This document shows positions 1 through 11,054 of a DNA stretch of 64,000 nucleotides, piece after piece. The DNA lies in contig NC_059382.1 in the NCBI RefSeq assembly GCF_019703515.2, positions 13,743,001-13,807,000 on the forward strand. Reading direction: 5' to 3'. Under the pieces are notes generated by a model. It worked only from the letters and a program-made list of their open reading frames with translations, was not told the origin of the DNA and made no database searches. How positions within the stretch are numbered: position 1 is the first letter of the stretch; each line of letters begins with the position of its first letter. The position numbers and the translations under genes are program-made. The stretch is from Myxocyprinus asiaticus. Its lineage: Eukaryota > Chordata > Actinopteri > Cypriniformes > Catostomidae.

Positions 1-209
1 CCTGTATGAGCCTTGGAGGAGCCTTAAAAGGTATGAGCAGCTGGCGTCAGCACAACACTGTCTTCACATATTCACAAGCGCTCACATTTGAATTACATGC
101 AAACTATATATTTATCTCATTAAATAACAGCTTTTGCAGTTAAATAATCTCACTAGGACATAACATGATTTGAACTTGTGAGCTGAATGTTTACATAATG
201 ACATTCGTA

Positions 210-289
210 TGTCAGATGGTATCGGTTTTTGGTATCGGAGCATTTTTACGAGTACAGTACATGAACGCAGTATTGGGACATCCCTAGTT
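210..289 (+). repeat. Fragment of dispersed 'tatcgg...catccctag' repeat
   Basis: GGTATCGGTTTTTGGTATCGGAGC followed by an acgagtacagtacatg segment and ending GGACATCCCTAG. I know this sequence as a common dispersed repeat of cyprinid genomes. A related piece is at 48040-48165. No coding content. Confidence 0.45.
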
Positions 290-942
290 AAATTGATAGT
301 TTACCCAAAAATGCTCATGCCATCCCAGATGTGTATGACTTTATTTCTTCTGCAGAACACAAATGAAGATTTTTAGAATAATTTCTCAGCTCTTTTGGTC
401 CATTGTGAATGGGTGCCAAAAATGTTAAGCTCCAAAAAGCACATAATGTCAGCATAAAAGTAATCCATAAGACTCCAGTGGTTAAATCTATATCTTCAGG
501 AGCGATATTATAGGTGTGAGTTAGAAACAAATCAATATTTAAGTCCATTTTTACCATAAAATCTCCTCCCTGCCCAGTAGGTGGCGATATGCACAACGAA
601 TGCTAATTACAAAAACAAAAGAAGATGAATGTAAAAGTAAAAGTGGAAAGTGATAGTAAAGAACTTAAATATTCAACTGTTTCTCACCCACACTTATCAT
701 ATCACTTCAGAAGATACAGATTTAACCACTGGAGTCGTATGGATTACATTTATGCTGCCTTTATGTGCATTTTGGAGCTTCAAAATTTTGGCACCCTTTC
801 ACTTGCATTGTATGGACCTACAGAGCTGAAATATTCTTCTAAAAATTTCCGTTTGTGTTCAGCAGAAGAAAGAAAGTCATACACATCTGGGATGGCATGA
901 GGGTGAGTAAATGATTAGAGAATTTTCATTTTTGCATGCATA
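290..942. repeat. TTAA-type hairpin element (Angel-like), copy 1
   Basis: The left arm (from GATAGTTTACCCAAAAATG, about 296-552) is the inverted complement of the right arm (about 680-935, ending TGAGTAAATGATTAGAGAAT). Shared landmarks are the CCATCCCAGATGTGTATGAC and ACTCCAGTGGTTAAAT blocks, each present in both orientations. Open frames at 315-596 and 625-900 are the two arms read through and are not genes. Related copies are listed at 3888, 9122, 41305, 62463, 62640 and 63408. The Angel name is from memory. Confidence 0.75.
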
Positions 943-1554
943 AAATCAAAGTCACGTGGTGTAACCAACATGCAGGAAGCCATAGCCAGAAAAATAAATA
1001 AATAAATAAATACATAAAACAGAGAAGACCCCTTTAGACCCTAAAGACTGTGTGTGTTAAGTTAAAAAACAAAACAAAAAAACATTATTTTGTCTCATCA
1101 ATATTTGATACTTTTATAAAAAAAAGGCACATTTTTATCAGGACATATGGAATAACCCTGAGAATACTTTTTGATATTCTTGACTTTTTATTTATTTATA
1201 ATTAAATTGCATACACTCTCATGTATTCAAGGTGTAATGAAAAGTATTTTAATACCTTTTACTAAATGATTACACCACATGACATTTTAAATTAAATATT
1301 TAAAATATTAATATTTTAAATAATATGTAATTAAATAGTTTTTTAATAGAAAATGCTATAAATGTTTTGTATAACTTTGGACACAAAGTTCTGTGAATTT
1401 GGCACATGTATTAAACTACATTTTTTAAAAGATTTCACATTTTTATCACCTCGGACAACCTTTTTTGACCCATACACTTTTCCTTATACGTACATAAATA
1501 TTAATTTTAAACTCAAATCTTGATGGACATGTTGTGCGTCAACTACACAGAGCC
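943..1554. other. AT-rich intergenic or intronic sequence
   Basis: Nothing coding or structured seen, apart from an (AAAT)n run near 994 and several A-runs. It lies downstream of the last visible rap1gap2 exon, so it is probably the next intron. Confidence 0.5.
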
Positions 1555-1697
1555 AGTGACAATAAAGCAGAAAATCAGTGGGTGAGAGAGGGAGAAAGGA
1601 ATGGGAACATGACATGGACCAGACTCGAACCTACATTTCCCATATGAGCTTAGGCGCAACGTGTCAAAGTCTATGTATTAACCACTACACCATGGCT
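1555..1697 (-). repeat. tRNA-derived SINE close to a rap1gap2 splice donor
   Basis: On the minus strand the head has a box A like TGGTGTAGTGGTTA (in 1678-1696) and a box B GGTTCGAGTCT (1621-1631), about 50 nt apart as in a tRNA promoter. The body runs to a CAATAAAG-like segment near 1560. The head lies about 36 nt past the donor of the 1734-1961 exon, in the same orientation as the gene. Confidence 0.65.
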
Positions 1698-1733
1698 CAG
1701 ACACACTGTCAACTTCTACCAGTGAATCCTCAC

Positions 1734-1961
1734 CTTGCCCAGAAAGTGTTTGCGAAAAGCCCGTGAAGTGTTGTTACATTCCAGCCGATATCCAAAGCCA
1801 CCTCCTCCTCCACCAGGACTCAAACCATCGTCCTCTTCCTCCTCGCAAAAGCTACTGTCTGAGGAGGTGGGTGTTCCGACTGGGGCCTCGGGATCCTCGA
1901 TCCAGTAGCCACCAAACTGAGGTAAAATTACCTGAGGGTAGGGACCTCCCTTCTCCAGGAC
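1734..1961 (-). CDS. rap1gap2: rap1gap2 coding exon, ILPQFGGYWIEDPE to HFLGK
   Basis: A 228-nt exon of exactly 76 codons, phase 0-0, between acceptor CCCTGTCTAG and donor GTGAGG on the minus strand. It begins VLEKGGPYPQVILPQFGGYW, continues IEDPEAPVGTPTSSDSSFCE, an acidic run EEEDDGLSP, a stretch of six glycines and FGYRLECNNTSRAFRKHFLGK. This is the dimerisation/N-terminal region that precedes the catalytic RapGAP domain. The poly-Gly insertion replaces a short linker in mammals and may be lineage-specific. An internal GTAACA could look like a donor, but the reading frame continues naturally to HFLGK. The next exon is outside the window. Confidence 0.92.
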
Positions 1962-1984
1962 CTAGACAGGGAATATGAAGAAAT

Positions 1985-2170
1985 AAGGGGTTTCCCGACA
2001 CAGCAGCATTTGCTCAACCAATGGCATCTGTTTGGGGCGGGGTTATCTTTTGGTCTGACCAATGGTAGATGGGGGAAGTGTTTGGGAAACGTGTTTGAAA
2101 ACAGTCATTATTTTTGCAATTACATTTGGCGAAACTAGGGTGCAGAAATTTCACACTTCAGCTTGAATTT
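1985..2170 (+). repeat. Dispersed repeat family X, copy 1 (ACCAATGGCAT...TGTTTGACC type)
   Basis: Shares a series of blocks with 21640-21960, 31795-32395 and, inverted, 49140-49270: CTCAACCAATGG, a GACCAATGG-like block with GGGA/GGGGGA, GAAAACAGTCATTATTTTTGC and a final CACTTCAGC. It fills most of the short intron between exons 2233-2265 and 1734-1961. Confidence 0.65.
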
Positions 2171-2232
2171 TTGATTCTCAATTTGAACTGTTGTGTGTTT
2201 GAGATAGATTGTGTAAGTGTCCATGAACTCAC

Positions 2233-2265
2233 ATCCTCAATCCGGGGGTAAGGGATATAGTCGTC
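2233..2265 (-). CDS. rap1gap2: rap1gap2 coding exon, DDYIPYP microexon
   Basis: A 33-nt phase 0-0 microexon on the minus strand, with acceptor CTCCAACAG and donor GTGAGT. It encodes DDYIPYPRIED, a signature shared by RAP1GAP and RAP1GAP2 (DDYIPYPSIDE in the human protein, from memory) just before the QFGGYW block. The intron to the next exon is only 271 nt, and about two thirds of it is repeat-derived sequence (1985-2170). Confidence 0.9.
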
Positions 2266-3887
2266 CTGTTGGAGAGAAAAAGAAGTTGATCATAGGATAA
2301 CACAGCCAAACAGTACATATCGCAGTCTGTTAATTTCAATGAAAACATCCCAGGAGCAAGATAGAGGAACAGTATCAACAAAACAAAATGAGTGATCAAA
2401 ACAAGATAATGGCAGCTGTGACAAAAAATGGCAACTGCTTGTTCTCAGCTTGCAATCCTATAATCGCATATGGGATATAAAGCCTTTGTGGGGCTGATTT
2501 GGGCTGCATTTGGACAGAAGCTCACAGTGGGTGACACTGAGAAGACCTTCAGAGAAAAGACTCTACGAAAGGTATTACACATACACAATACATGCACTTA
2601 CAGACAAAACATGCACACATTCTACAGACTAGCCAAACCTTGTATTTTTTAGTCTCCTCAGTTTTGGGAATCTGACGTGATCCAGGAGAGCAGAAGAGTG
2701 TGAAAAGAGGAAGGGTGAATGACACAAACTAGACCATTAAACCTTTTTGTGCCCAATGAGCTCCCAGAAACAAGCAGTTCTGTTTACAGACACACTCTGT
2801 TCAACTTAAAATGAAAATTTACCCTACTTATTAATACACATTTCTGGTCTTATTTTGAACAATTAATCTGTGCACAGAAGGGGGGTGGGGGAAGGTTCAT
2901 CAGAATGTAACAACTTGCTCTACTTCTGAAACTACTTTCCTTTTGGGTCAACAAGCCCCATTTTTCAACCCTCACCTTCACCAAGCTGTCATATTATAAT
3001 AATTTTTCACAATTCAACCAAGTTAAATGGATTACGAACTGCATTTCACATTGACAAGACTCGTCTCTAGGATAAACAATATTGATTAGAAAATAATGAC
3101 AATAACTGTAGTAACTATGTTTTTTTTAAACTATGTTTACCATTAAAAATTGTTTCGACCTGATCCAATATTATTCTAGAATAATCTGTTGCTTTAGAGA
3201 TAAACAAAATGGCAATATCTTGTTCAGTGGGAGACATGTTTGTTTCTTAGCTGTGATAAACCTAACACCCTCATCTTTGATTAAGAACAACACAAGTGCA
3301 TTTGATCTATTGAAGAGAGACATCAGGCTTTCAGTCAAGCCTTTGGATCGATTTGTCACTCATACAGAAGACAGGACAAGAAGACCAAGGGCTTTAATAC
3401 CACCCGACTGTGATACCACGCTCCTACCATAACACAGTACTGATCAGCTTTAGCTACCTGCTGCTCATCATCTACACAGACTCGCAAATATATACACGAC
3501 AAGAACATAATCACGCTTGTGTAATACAAGATATGAGTGTGTCCTCTTTCATACCCAGTCCCCCTAGCCCTCTCTCCTTGTGGGAATCCAACAAAATTCA
3601 CACCCACAGACTGACCACAGAGAAAAGTGCCGGCTCAATCCATGAGTTTTAAAATGAATTGAAATGTCTTATTATTCATTCAGAGTAAGTGAGGACTGGA
3701 TGTCTGCTGGAGCGAGAACACTTAGCCAGTACTCAAAAAAAAAAAAAAAAAAGAAAATTCTGTGATTATTATACTGTATTACTATAGTACTATACAGTAA
3801 AATACTCTCCAGTTTAAGTGCAGAGTTAATGCAGAAATACTGTTATAAAAAAATAATAATAATTTAAAGAACGACATGAGCTTATAA
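2266..3887. other. rap1gap2 intron, left half
   Basis: Searched on the minus strand for the short exon expected between ERMQ and DDYIPYP and not found. An 18-nt A-run sits near 3735. Open frames at 3133-3432 and 3356-3607 overlap on opposite strands and look like chance. Confidence 0.5.
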
Positions 3888-4524
3888 TTAAAGAAACAGT
3901 TCACCCAAAAATACAAATTCTGTCATAATTTAGTCACCCCCATGTTGTTTCAAACCTGTAGTACTTACTTTTTATGTGGAACACAAGATGCTTTAATTAA
4001 TATTTCGGTCTGTCTTTCCATATAATAGCAGTGGATATTGTTTCACTTTAAAGCTTAAAAAAAAAACAAAAGTCAAATGAAAGTAGTCCATGCAACTCAT
4101 GCATAATTTTCTAAGTCTTCTGAAGGCATAAGATAGGTTTTGTTGAGAAATAACCTGAAATGTGAGCAACCAATCTTCCCAATAGCACACATGAATGCAC
4201 AATTAATGTCAAGATTTTCACTGAAAACTGACTTAAATTTTGGGTTGTTTCTCTCCAAAACTTATTATAACTTTTGCCATCAGATGACTTGGAACGTGAC
4301 AAACAAGTCATGTACTTTTATGATCCTTTTGGGTCCTTTTTTAAGCTTTAAAATGAGGCACTACCTACTGCTATATACTTGTATTGAAAAGACACACTGC
4401 AGTTTTATTAAAACATTTTCTTATGAGTTCCATTTAAAAAAGATAGTCAAATGAGTTTGGAAGAACATGGGTGAGTAAATTGTAAATTATGCTAACAAAT
4501 TTTGGGGGATGAACTATGACTTTA
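3888..4524. repeat. TTAA-type hairpin element, diverged copy 2
   Basis: Starts TTAAAGAAACAGTTCACCCA near 3891 and ends in the complementary GGGGGATGAACTATGACTTTAA. Internal arms share TTTAAGCTTTAAA-type and ACTTGGA/AGTAGTCCATG blocks inverted. It is older than the other copies, as judged by mismatches between arms. The frames at 4111-4311 and 4140-4454 overlap on opposite strands within it. Confidence 0.6.
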
Positions 4525-4892
4525 AGAGTGAAAGTGCAATATTCCTTTTATACAACAGTTTTATTAACCAGTTATTATTGAGTATTATTAAGTAAAACTT
4601 ACATTTTAGACACAATATGGACAGTTATTTTGTTTATTTCTTGTTCCGCCAATGAAAATTTTTCAAAAGAAGCCAAAGTAGGATCAACCGCTGCATATGG
4701 CCAAGCAACACACAGCTGTCAGCTAATGAACACTGAAAAGCAGAGTGATACAAATAGTAATGCGCCCAGTGCTGTTGCATGAAATATCAGCACTCTTGGA
4801 ATGCCTTTTGTCCAATCTAATTAGAAAACCTCAATTAACTGTTGTCAAATGTAATCTACTGTGACTAGGTGTAAAACAGGGAGAAGTCTTAC

Positions 4893-4928
4893 CTGCATCC
4901 TTTCCAGCATGTCGAAGAACTCTGCCGA
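4893..4928 (-). CDS. rap1gap2: rap1gap2 coding exon, GoLoco-like helix
   Basis: A 36-nt phase 0-0 microexon lies between a TTTTTCTAG acceptor and a GTAAGA donor on the minus strand. It encodes SAEFFDMLERMQ, almost identical to the SSEFFEMLEKMQ segment of human RAP1GAP2. In the paralogue RAP1GAP the same segment starts the GoLoco motif that binds G-alpha-i/o subunits. The rest of that motif would lie on the next exon, which I did not find between 2266 and 4892. The exon is too short for ORF-based detection and was recognised by its splice sites and peptide. Confidence 0.9.
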
Positions 4929-6504
4929 CTAGAAAAAGAAACAGAAAACTGAGATGATTAACTATTCTAACCTAACCCTAACCCTATTCTAAATACACAT
5001 GGCTTGGAATAATATTTACATCAAACCAATTTCCTCTTTTTACTTTTTGGATTTTCAATTCTTATCATAATCTGTTATGAAATTGTAGAATCAAGCAAGT
5101 AGGTTTGAACACATTGACTCTTTATTATTACCATTATTCCACATATTTGAATAACAGGTAAGTTATCAAAAGTATTTAATGAACACATAGAACAGGGACC
5201 AAAATAAACAAATCAAAACTATTTTATAATTTTATCTTCTTCAATGTAGCCACCCTTTGTCTAGATTACAGCTCTGCAAACTCTGGGCATTCTTTTCAAT
5301 TTCATGAGGTGCCACCATTTGTTGGCTTTATCTTAACTTTTCACTCCAACTCATCTATTTAAAACATTAAATTAAAATGACATAAATACATAGGAACAAT
5401 TTATATTTGTCTACAAAACTAATTTCATGCACTGAAGCATAAGCCTTTAGATCAAAAGTTACTTAAGATTAAGTGAAATATAAATTCAGTCAAGTGTGTC
5501 CAAATTTTTCACTGGTAGTGTATAACCCTTTGATATTAGTCCTCATATGAGAGACTTCTGTGAAGGATTTAAAGGTACTGAATGGGTTTACAGCTGCATT
5601 CAAGCTACACAAAGAGAGAAGGAAACCCTTTCAACCGTATGCAACCTTATTTTTAAACATAAACCAGTCCAATTCACACAGCCTTGAGGCTACAGATCTC
5701 TCATTTTCTACTTCTCCCTGATCGTATCTAATACCAAGTAAACAACTACACAAGAAGTTGAGTGCTTTGTAATTAATATGGGTGATTAAATAATGTGATT
5801 TGAGTTGAGGTATATGCAAGACCAATAATGCAACATGCTCACTGCATGTTCAATGATGTTTAATTACTCTTTCTCTGAGCAGATTTATCAAACCACAATA
5901 ACTTCCTCATCCTAAATCAAACTCAATGCACCATTACAGTTGCTTTTAATTTATGGTCTGTGCAACCATAAGGGCTTAAATATTAGTGATTTAGGCAGTG
6001 CAAAAGAGACTTTAGAGCATAAATTTGACTCTCAACAACCCTCAACTATTCTTGATCAACTTGCACAATACTTCAGCAAAATCCAGAATCTAGAAAATAC
6101 ATATGTTGTTTTACATCTGCAGGGATCGCTGCAAGAATCTTAGAAATCTTATAATCTTTTACAAAAAAATCTAATTTTGTTCAAACCAGTCCCCCTTGAA
6201 CAAAGCAAATGCAGATCAGTTAATGTTTAACTTGCCATAGATCCAAGGGCAAATCAGCTTCACTAAGTCAACAGAATTGAGCCCAGGAGCGACGCATTTG
6301 CCCAAATAACCTTGAGGAATTGAGACCACAACATCAATAAGACACAAGCACGTGAAGGCAACTCCTTAACGCTGAAGAAGAACGTGCAGTCAAAAAGGGA
6401 AGAAAGCAGACAACAGCTGTGTATAATTTTGGATTGGTTTTGAAAGTTTTGCAATGCAGAGACCTTCTGACCTTTTTGATTACAAAGTATACTGTATAAA
6501 AGAG
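4929..6504. other. rap1gap2 intron, no feature recognised
   Basis: AT-rich single-copy-looking sequence. A block near 5240-5530 (GTAGCCACCCTTTGTCTAGATTACAG... to GTGTGTCCAAATTTTTCACTGGTAGTGTA) resembles the internal and terminal part of an old Tc1-like element, ending in a CACTGGTAGTGTA-like terminus. I would not call its borders. Confidence 0.35.
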
Positions 6505-6810
6505 TTTCCCTATCTGTGACTCACTCGACGTTGTGTCAATGTAGTGACACTAGGGGTCACTCTTGTGAGCCCCAAACACCTCTGCTTTTTAAAAAAAATG
6601 CCAATGAGAATTGGCGAGTGGAATTTGCATGCCACTCCCCCGGACATACGGGTATAAAAGGAGCTGGTATGCAACCACTCATTCAGGTTTTGTGCTGAGG
6701 AGCCGAGACCAGGTCCCAGCCATTTCAGCGGGTAGTTCAGCGTGTTAGCAAGAGGGACACAATGTCTCGTTCCCTCCATCAGGGAACGGAGGTTACGAAA
6801 GTAACCAGGA
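6505..6810 (+). mobile_element. Solo DIRS-type terminal repeat
   Basis: This unit is closely similar to the left terminal repeat of the DIRS element (13416-13690). It carries the same GTAGTGACACTAGGGGTCAC, CCAAT, ATTTGCAT and GGGTATAAAAGGAGC blocks, the GTTCAGCG segment and the final CTCGTTCCCTCCATCAGGGA-GGTTAC. It has no internal coding region, so it is a solo or non-autonomous copy. The open frame 6510-6947 on the minus strand runs out of it into unrelated DNA and is not a gene. Confidence 0.75.
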
Positions 6811-8498
6811 AGTTTTTTTTTTGGTTCCACAACCAAGCAAAACTCTGAGTCAGCAGTCAGCACAACATGATCATTCAGACTTCCAAATGTTAATGTACTC
6901 TCAAATCGACCCAACTCTGCTGAATTATTGACAAGTGGTATACCCATTCAGATATTTTTGCATCAGTTCAATCTTGTTCACCTTTTCCTGCGGCACTACT
7001 GAATGCAGATTGCACGAATAATCTCTGAGACACAGGTTCTGGTCCCATGGAAACCAGGAAGTAATCATGAATTTAAGTTCAAGTAAAGAATGGTGATTCA
7101 GAGGTTGAATTTTCATTCTAAAATTACATTTTTACTCCACTGATGGTTAGCTTTAGGGTTGAGGTTTGGTTTGGGGAGTAGGGTTGATAACATATGCTTT
7201 CCTGTTGAATGTATTATATCATTTACAACTAAAAATACAACTCACTTTTGGTGCCATCCTGTGGACATTTCACCTCAATAACACTTCCAGCTTCATCCAC
7301 TGGGGGCAGTGGTTAAAATTTTGGTCAGCACAATTTCAGCAGCCAAACTTTTGACCTCCTGTTGCCGAATTCACAGTGTGATCAGTCTGACCAGCATCCT
7401 AAAGCTGTCGGTGTGAGAACGTCAAATTAAATGAAAACTATTGTGTAACTTTAAATAACTTCAGGTAACATTGTATTGTATTATGTCACTATAGTGTCAT
7501 AGAAAGCATATCCAGAGACAGTGCTTATCTACAACAAAAACCTGGTTGTTTAACTTTTGTTCCAGCTACGATTATCAGCTCTAAAACTCTTTCTTTGAGG
7601 CTTCACCCACATTACAATGGAGTACAAAAAAAAACATCATCCAACTATTCTGTGGCTGACACAAAAAGCCCTTGAAATTTTACAGACACCATTAAACCTG
7701 GTTTACAATGCATCAAAGTGCTTAAAATAGAAATGTTTATATCGTTTACATGGTGAAGTTTTCTGACATTGCAGTTATAGCTTTGGATACACAAACAGAG
7801 GCAGTGGGGTAGTAAAATGTGCTTAAATATTAGATAATTACAGTACCTGAGACATTATGAACTCCTGTTATGTGGACAGAACGTTACTATGCCTGTCCGG
7901 ATTAGTAAGTCTGGCAGTGTAACACTCTGACACACTGGCCAGAAAATGAATGAACTGAGACACTACCAAAACAAGCAGCACAACTAACAAACACACACAC
8001 ACATGCACACACATGTCATCTATACTCATCCCTTAATAAACAAACACAGACTCTTATACATCTCACACTCTGCTTCTCCTTCTCATATGGTGAGGTGTAT
8101 GGATGATAACGTACCTCTTTCTCCTTTGAATAGCAATGTTCCTGTATGCAAACACTTTCAGACACCTAAATCAGGTAGAGAACGGCTAAATCCACTTGGC
8201 AGTGTGCTGCTATCTATACACACTGAAACTGGTCCTACCAGTGCGTCTATGTTAAATGAGTTAGAAAATTCTCATGTGAAACTCCTTTTTTTTTTTTCTC
8301 CTATTCTTTCTCGTGAATCAGTCTTTGGTAGTTCTGCTTTGTATTTGACTAACAGCTGTTCTAGACACAGTGTACGAGACCTTATCATGTCCACACACTC
8401 GCTGTACTGCCTTTCCTCTTTTCTTATTCAGACTCAGGGTTTACATTGGGAGTGGCCAACAACTGCAAGAACAAGACATAAATATCTATCTTGAAAAG
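6811..8498. other. Intron with possible old repeat, no gene
   Basis: The part from about 6830 to 7380 (GGTTCTGGTCCCATGGAAACC, GGTGCCATCCTGTGGAC, CACTGGGGGCAGTGG) reads like a dispersed cyprinid repeat I have seen before but cannot name. The rest is featureless. The 163-codon frame at 8003-8494 has no recognisable domain and ends in a CA microsatellite. Confidence 0.35.
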
Positions 8499-8545
8499 AC
8501 ACAGGCACAGGCACAGGCACACACACACACACACACACACACACA
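8499..8545. repeat. (GGCACA)n/(CA)n microsatellite
   Basis: Three ACAGGC-type hexamers lead into about 13 CA dinucleotides. Seen directly. Confidence 0.95.
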
Positions 8546-9121
8546 GATTAATATGTACTTACTAAGTGTACAGTGTTGACAACCAAAATACAGGTGTCTT
8601 TGCACATAATGTGCATGTGTGTGAGTGTTTTGAGTTGGTGTATGTGTATGTGTGAACAGTGAGCTCCAATGAGTTTAGCAAACATTTCTCAGCATTGTGT
8701 GGTGTGACTCAGTGGTTTAAGGACAGGCTTAGTAACCTGCAATTGTTACCTTAAAGAGCTATTTCTACCTGATCTAACCCTTAAAAATTAGTTTTGTTGA
8801 TGTAACCTAATATAGTCAGGTTGATGTACTGATGTTAAATGATGTTTTTGACTTCAGTTAAACCGGTCAATTTGGATGTTACCACATGAAGCATATTTTT
8901 AGCAAAAAAAAAAAACAAAAACAGAAAACAAACATAAACAAATGTGAGTGGTGCTTGCAAACTTCATAACCAAAATGCTATGATGTTGTCAGGGCATTGC
9001 TATCCAGAAGCTAAAAACAAACCTTAGCATAAATAAAAATGGTTCAAATTGCAACAGGCTGTCAAAAGAGAGGGAAAGCTATTATTTGACAGATAATAAA
9101 ATATTAAAATCACTGTATTTA
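8546..9121. other. Intron, no feature recognised
   Basis: AT-rich, with a TCAGTGGTTTAAGGAC segment near 8710 that is only weakly tRNA-like. Nothing supportable. Confidence 0.4.
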
Positions 9122-9838
9122 GGGGATAGTTCACCTAAAAATGAATATTCTCTCATCATTTACTCACACTCCCATCCCAGATGTGTATGATTTTCTTTCT
9201 TCTGCAGAACATAAATAAAAATTTTTAGAAGAATATCCCAGCTCTGTAGGTTCATAAAATGCAAGTGAACGGTGGCCAGAACTTTAAATCTCCAAAAATC
9301 ACATAAAGTCAATATAAAAGTAATCCATAAGACTCCAGTGGTTAAATCCATGTCTTCTGAAGTAATATGATAGGTGTGGGAGAGAAACAGATCAGTATTT
9401 AAGTCATAAATCTTTTACTATAAATCTCCACTTTCACTTCCACATTCTTCTTTTGCTTTTTGGTGCGTATCACCACCTACTGGTCAGGGCTGATCAAAGG
9501 TGGAGATTTACAGAAAAAAAGGAAGAGGAAAGAAGAGATTTAGTAAAAAATGACTTAAGTTTTTTTTAGGTTTCTCACCCATACCTATCATATTGCTTCT
9601 AAAGACATGGATTTAACCACTGGAGTCTTATGGATTACTTTAATGATGACTTCATGTGATTTTTCAAATTTCTGGCCACCATTCACTTGCAGTGTATGGA
9701 CCAACAGTGCTGAGATACGAATTTTTCTAAAAATCTTTGTTTGTGTTCTGCAGAAGAAAGTAAGTCATACACATCTGGGATGGCATAGGGTGAGTAAATG
9801 AGGAGAGAATTTTCATTTTTGTGTGAAATATCCCTTTA
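9122..9838. repeat. TTAA-type hairpin element, copy 3
   Basis: The left arm begins GGGGATAGTTCACCTAAAAA and the right arm ends TTCATTTTTGTGTGAAATAT-CCCTTTAAA, as inverted complements. The long arms (about 270 bp) share the CCCATCCCAGATGTGTATGA and CACTGGAGTCTTATGGATTA blocks. The loop (about 9470-9560) holds unrelated sequence. Confidence 0.75.
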
Positions 9839-9889
9839 AATAAAGAAGACTGGAATCATAATCAAACAATAATTTGTCATTCTAATTTG

Positions 9890-10100
9890 AAGAGCAGTTA
9901 GTAAGGTCAAAGACTGTTTTGCCCAAGATGGACCACTTGGATTAAAATGAATGGGATAAATTCGAACGCCCAATATGGCAGAAGTAGAAAAGGTAGTCTC
10001 GCCTTACAGGTAAAAGAGCCAATTACCTTTTAGATACAGACAACACTTTTCAGTCAATTCGAGAACATGCATGCAAGTTAGCTGGACCAGCCTGAAAAAC
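9890..10100 (+). repeat. Dispersed repeat family Z, copy 1
   Basis: Shares TTAAAATGAATGGGA/GGAGAA, GGAACGCCCAA/CGAACGCCCAA, AGGTAAAAGAGCCAAT, TTTTAGATACAGACA and the following TCAATT...CATGCATGCAAG/CATGCGC blocks with 39715-39905, in the same orientation. No coding potential. Confidence 0.55.
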
Positions 10101-11052
10101 CAGCCTGTTTTTTTTTTTTGTTTTTTTTGTGTGTGTGATCTGAGCTAAAGAAGCACAATTTATTATACACATTGTTGTCAGACTTTAATGATGATTTAAA
10201 ATATGTTCTTTGATCGTAATCTTGACCAACAGTTTTAGTGATTTCTGTCTTTCCCCATACAAGTAGACAGGAGCTGTACTTTTATGCCGCTTGTATCAAT
10301 AGAAAAATACTGCCTGGGGACATTCCAAAGATGAACATTCTAAAGATCCACTGCAGAGTGGACTGACTTGCCTTGAAAGTGCCTTTGGTTAGGTGCTCTG
10401 ATTTTACCTATAAATTTAAATATAAAGTCCAACAGCAGATAATAATTAAGTTATAATAATTAATGAAGTGCCTGACAAAGACTTTAATAAATCTGAAGCA
10501 TGATTTTCAATGAGTGGTGTGCTTTAGACATCTAATCAGTCTGTTTGAAAATGATCTTCGTAATTACACCATTGGCTAAGATGAACATGGCCTCAGAGTT
10601 TGACCTCATGTCCTCTCATCTTAACATCAAACCTAACACCTTCACCTTTCCAGCTCCCTTACTCCATAAACACTAACCTCTACCTCTCTCCTTCTATGAT
10701 ATTCACTGCATCTCATTTCAAGGTGACACCAACTGTGCTCCATTCACACAACACAATACATCTCTGAACTCCACTTTTAAACAAGACAGAAAATCTTTCA
10801 GCCCTCTGGAGGCTGTTGAAAATAAAAAATAGATGGAGATACTGTGTGAACTCAATGGGACCTTAATGCTCTGAGAAAATAGATTTTTCAGACCAAGTGA
10901 ATTAGAATAGGCTACACTTATAGAGGTAACCTTGAGATGAGCTTTACCTCAGACAAAGAGCACATACCTTCATAGACAGTATACATATCCTTACCATATG
11001 CTTTTCTTAAGCACATACTGTAAATGTGTATGTCTGCATCAGACAGATTATG
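10101..11052. other. Intron, no feature recognised
   Basis: A T-run near 10107-10130, otherwise plain AT-rich sequence without a supportable gene or repeat border. Confidence 0.4.
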
Positions 11053-11054
11053 TA

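Noticed and set aside
315..900. Two similar peptides on opposite strands
   Set aside because: They are the two arms of a hairpin element. The same holds for frames in the other hairpin copies.
4969..4988. Telomere-like CCTAACCCTAACCCTA
   Set aside because: Only about two and a half units. A similar chance tract is at 62427-62446.
6510..6947. 145-codon minus-strand frame
   Set aside because: It runs across a solo DIRS terminal repeat into flanking DNA.
8003..8494. 163-codon open frame
   Set aside because: No domain, leader or family pattern; it ends next to a CA microsatellite and lies in an intron.
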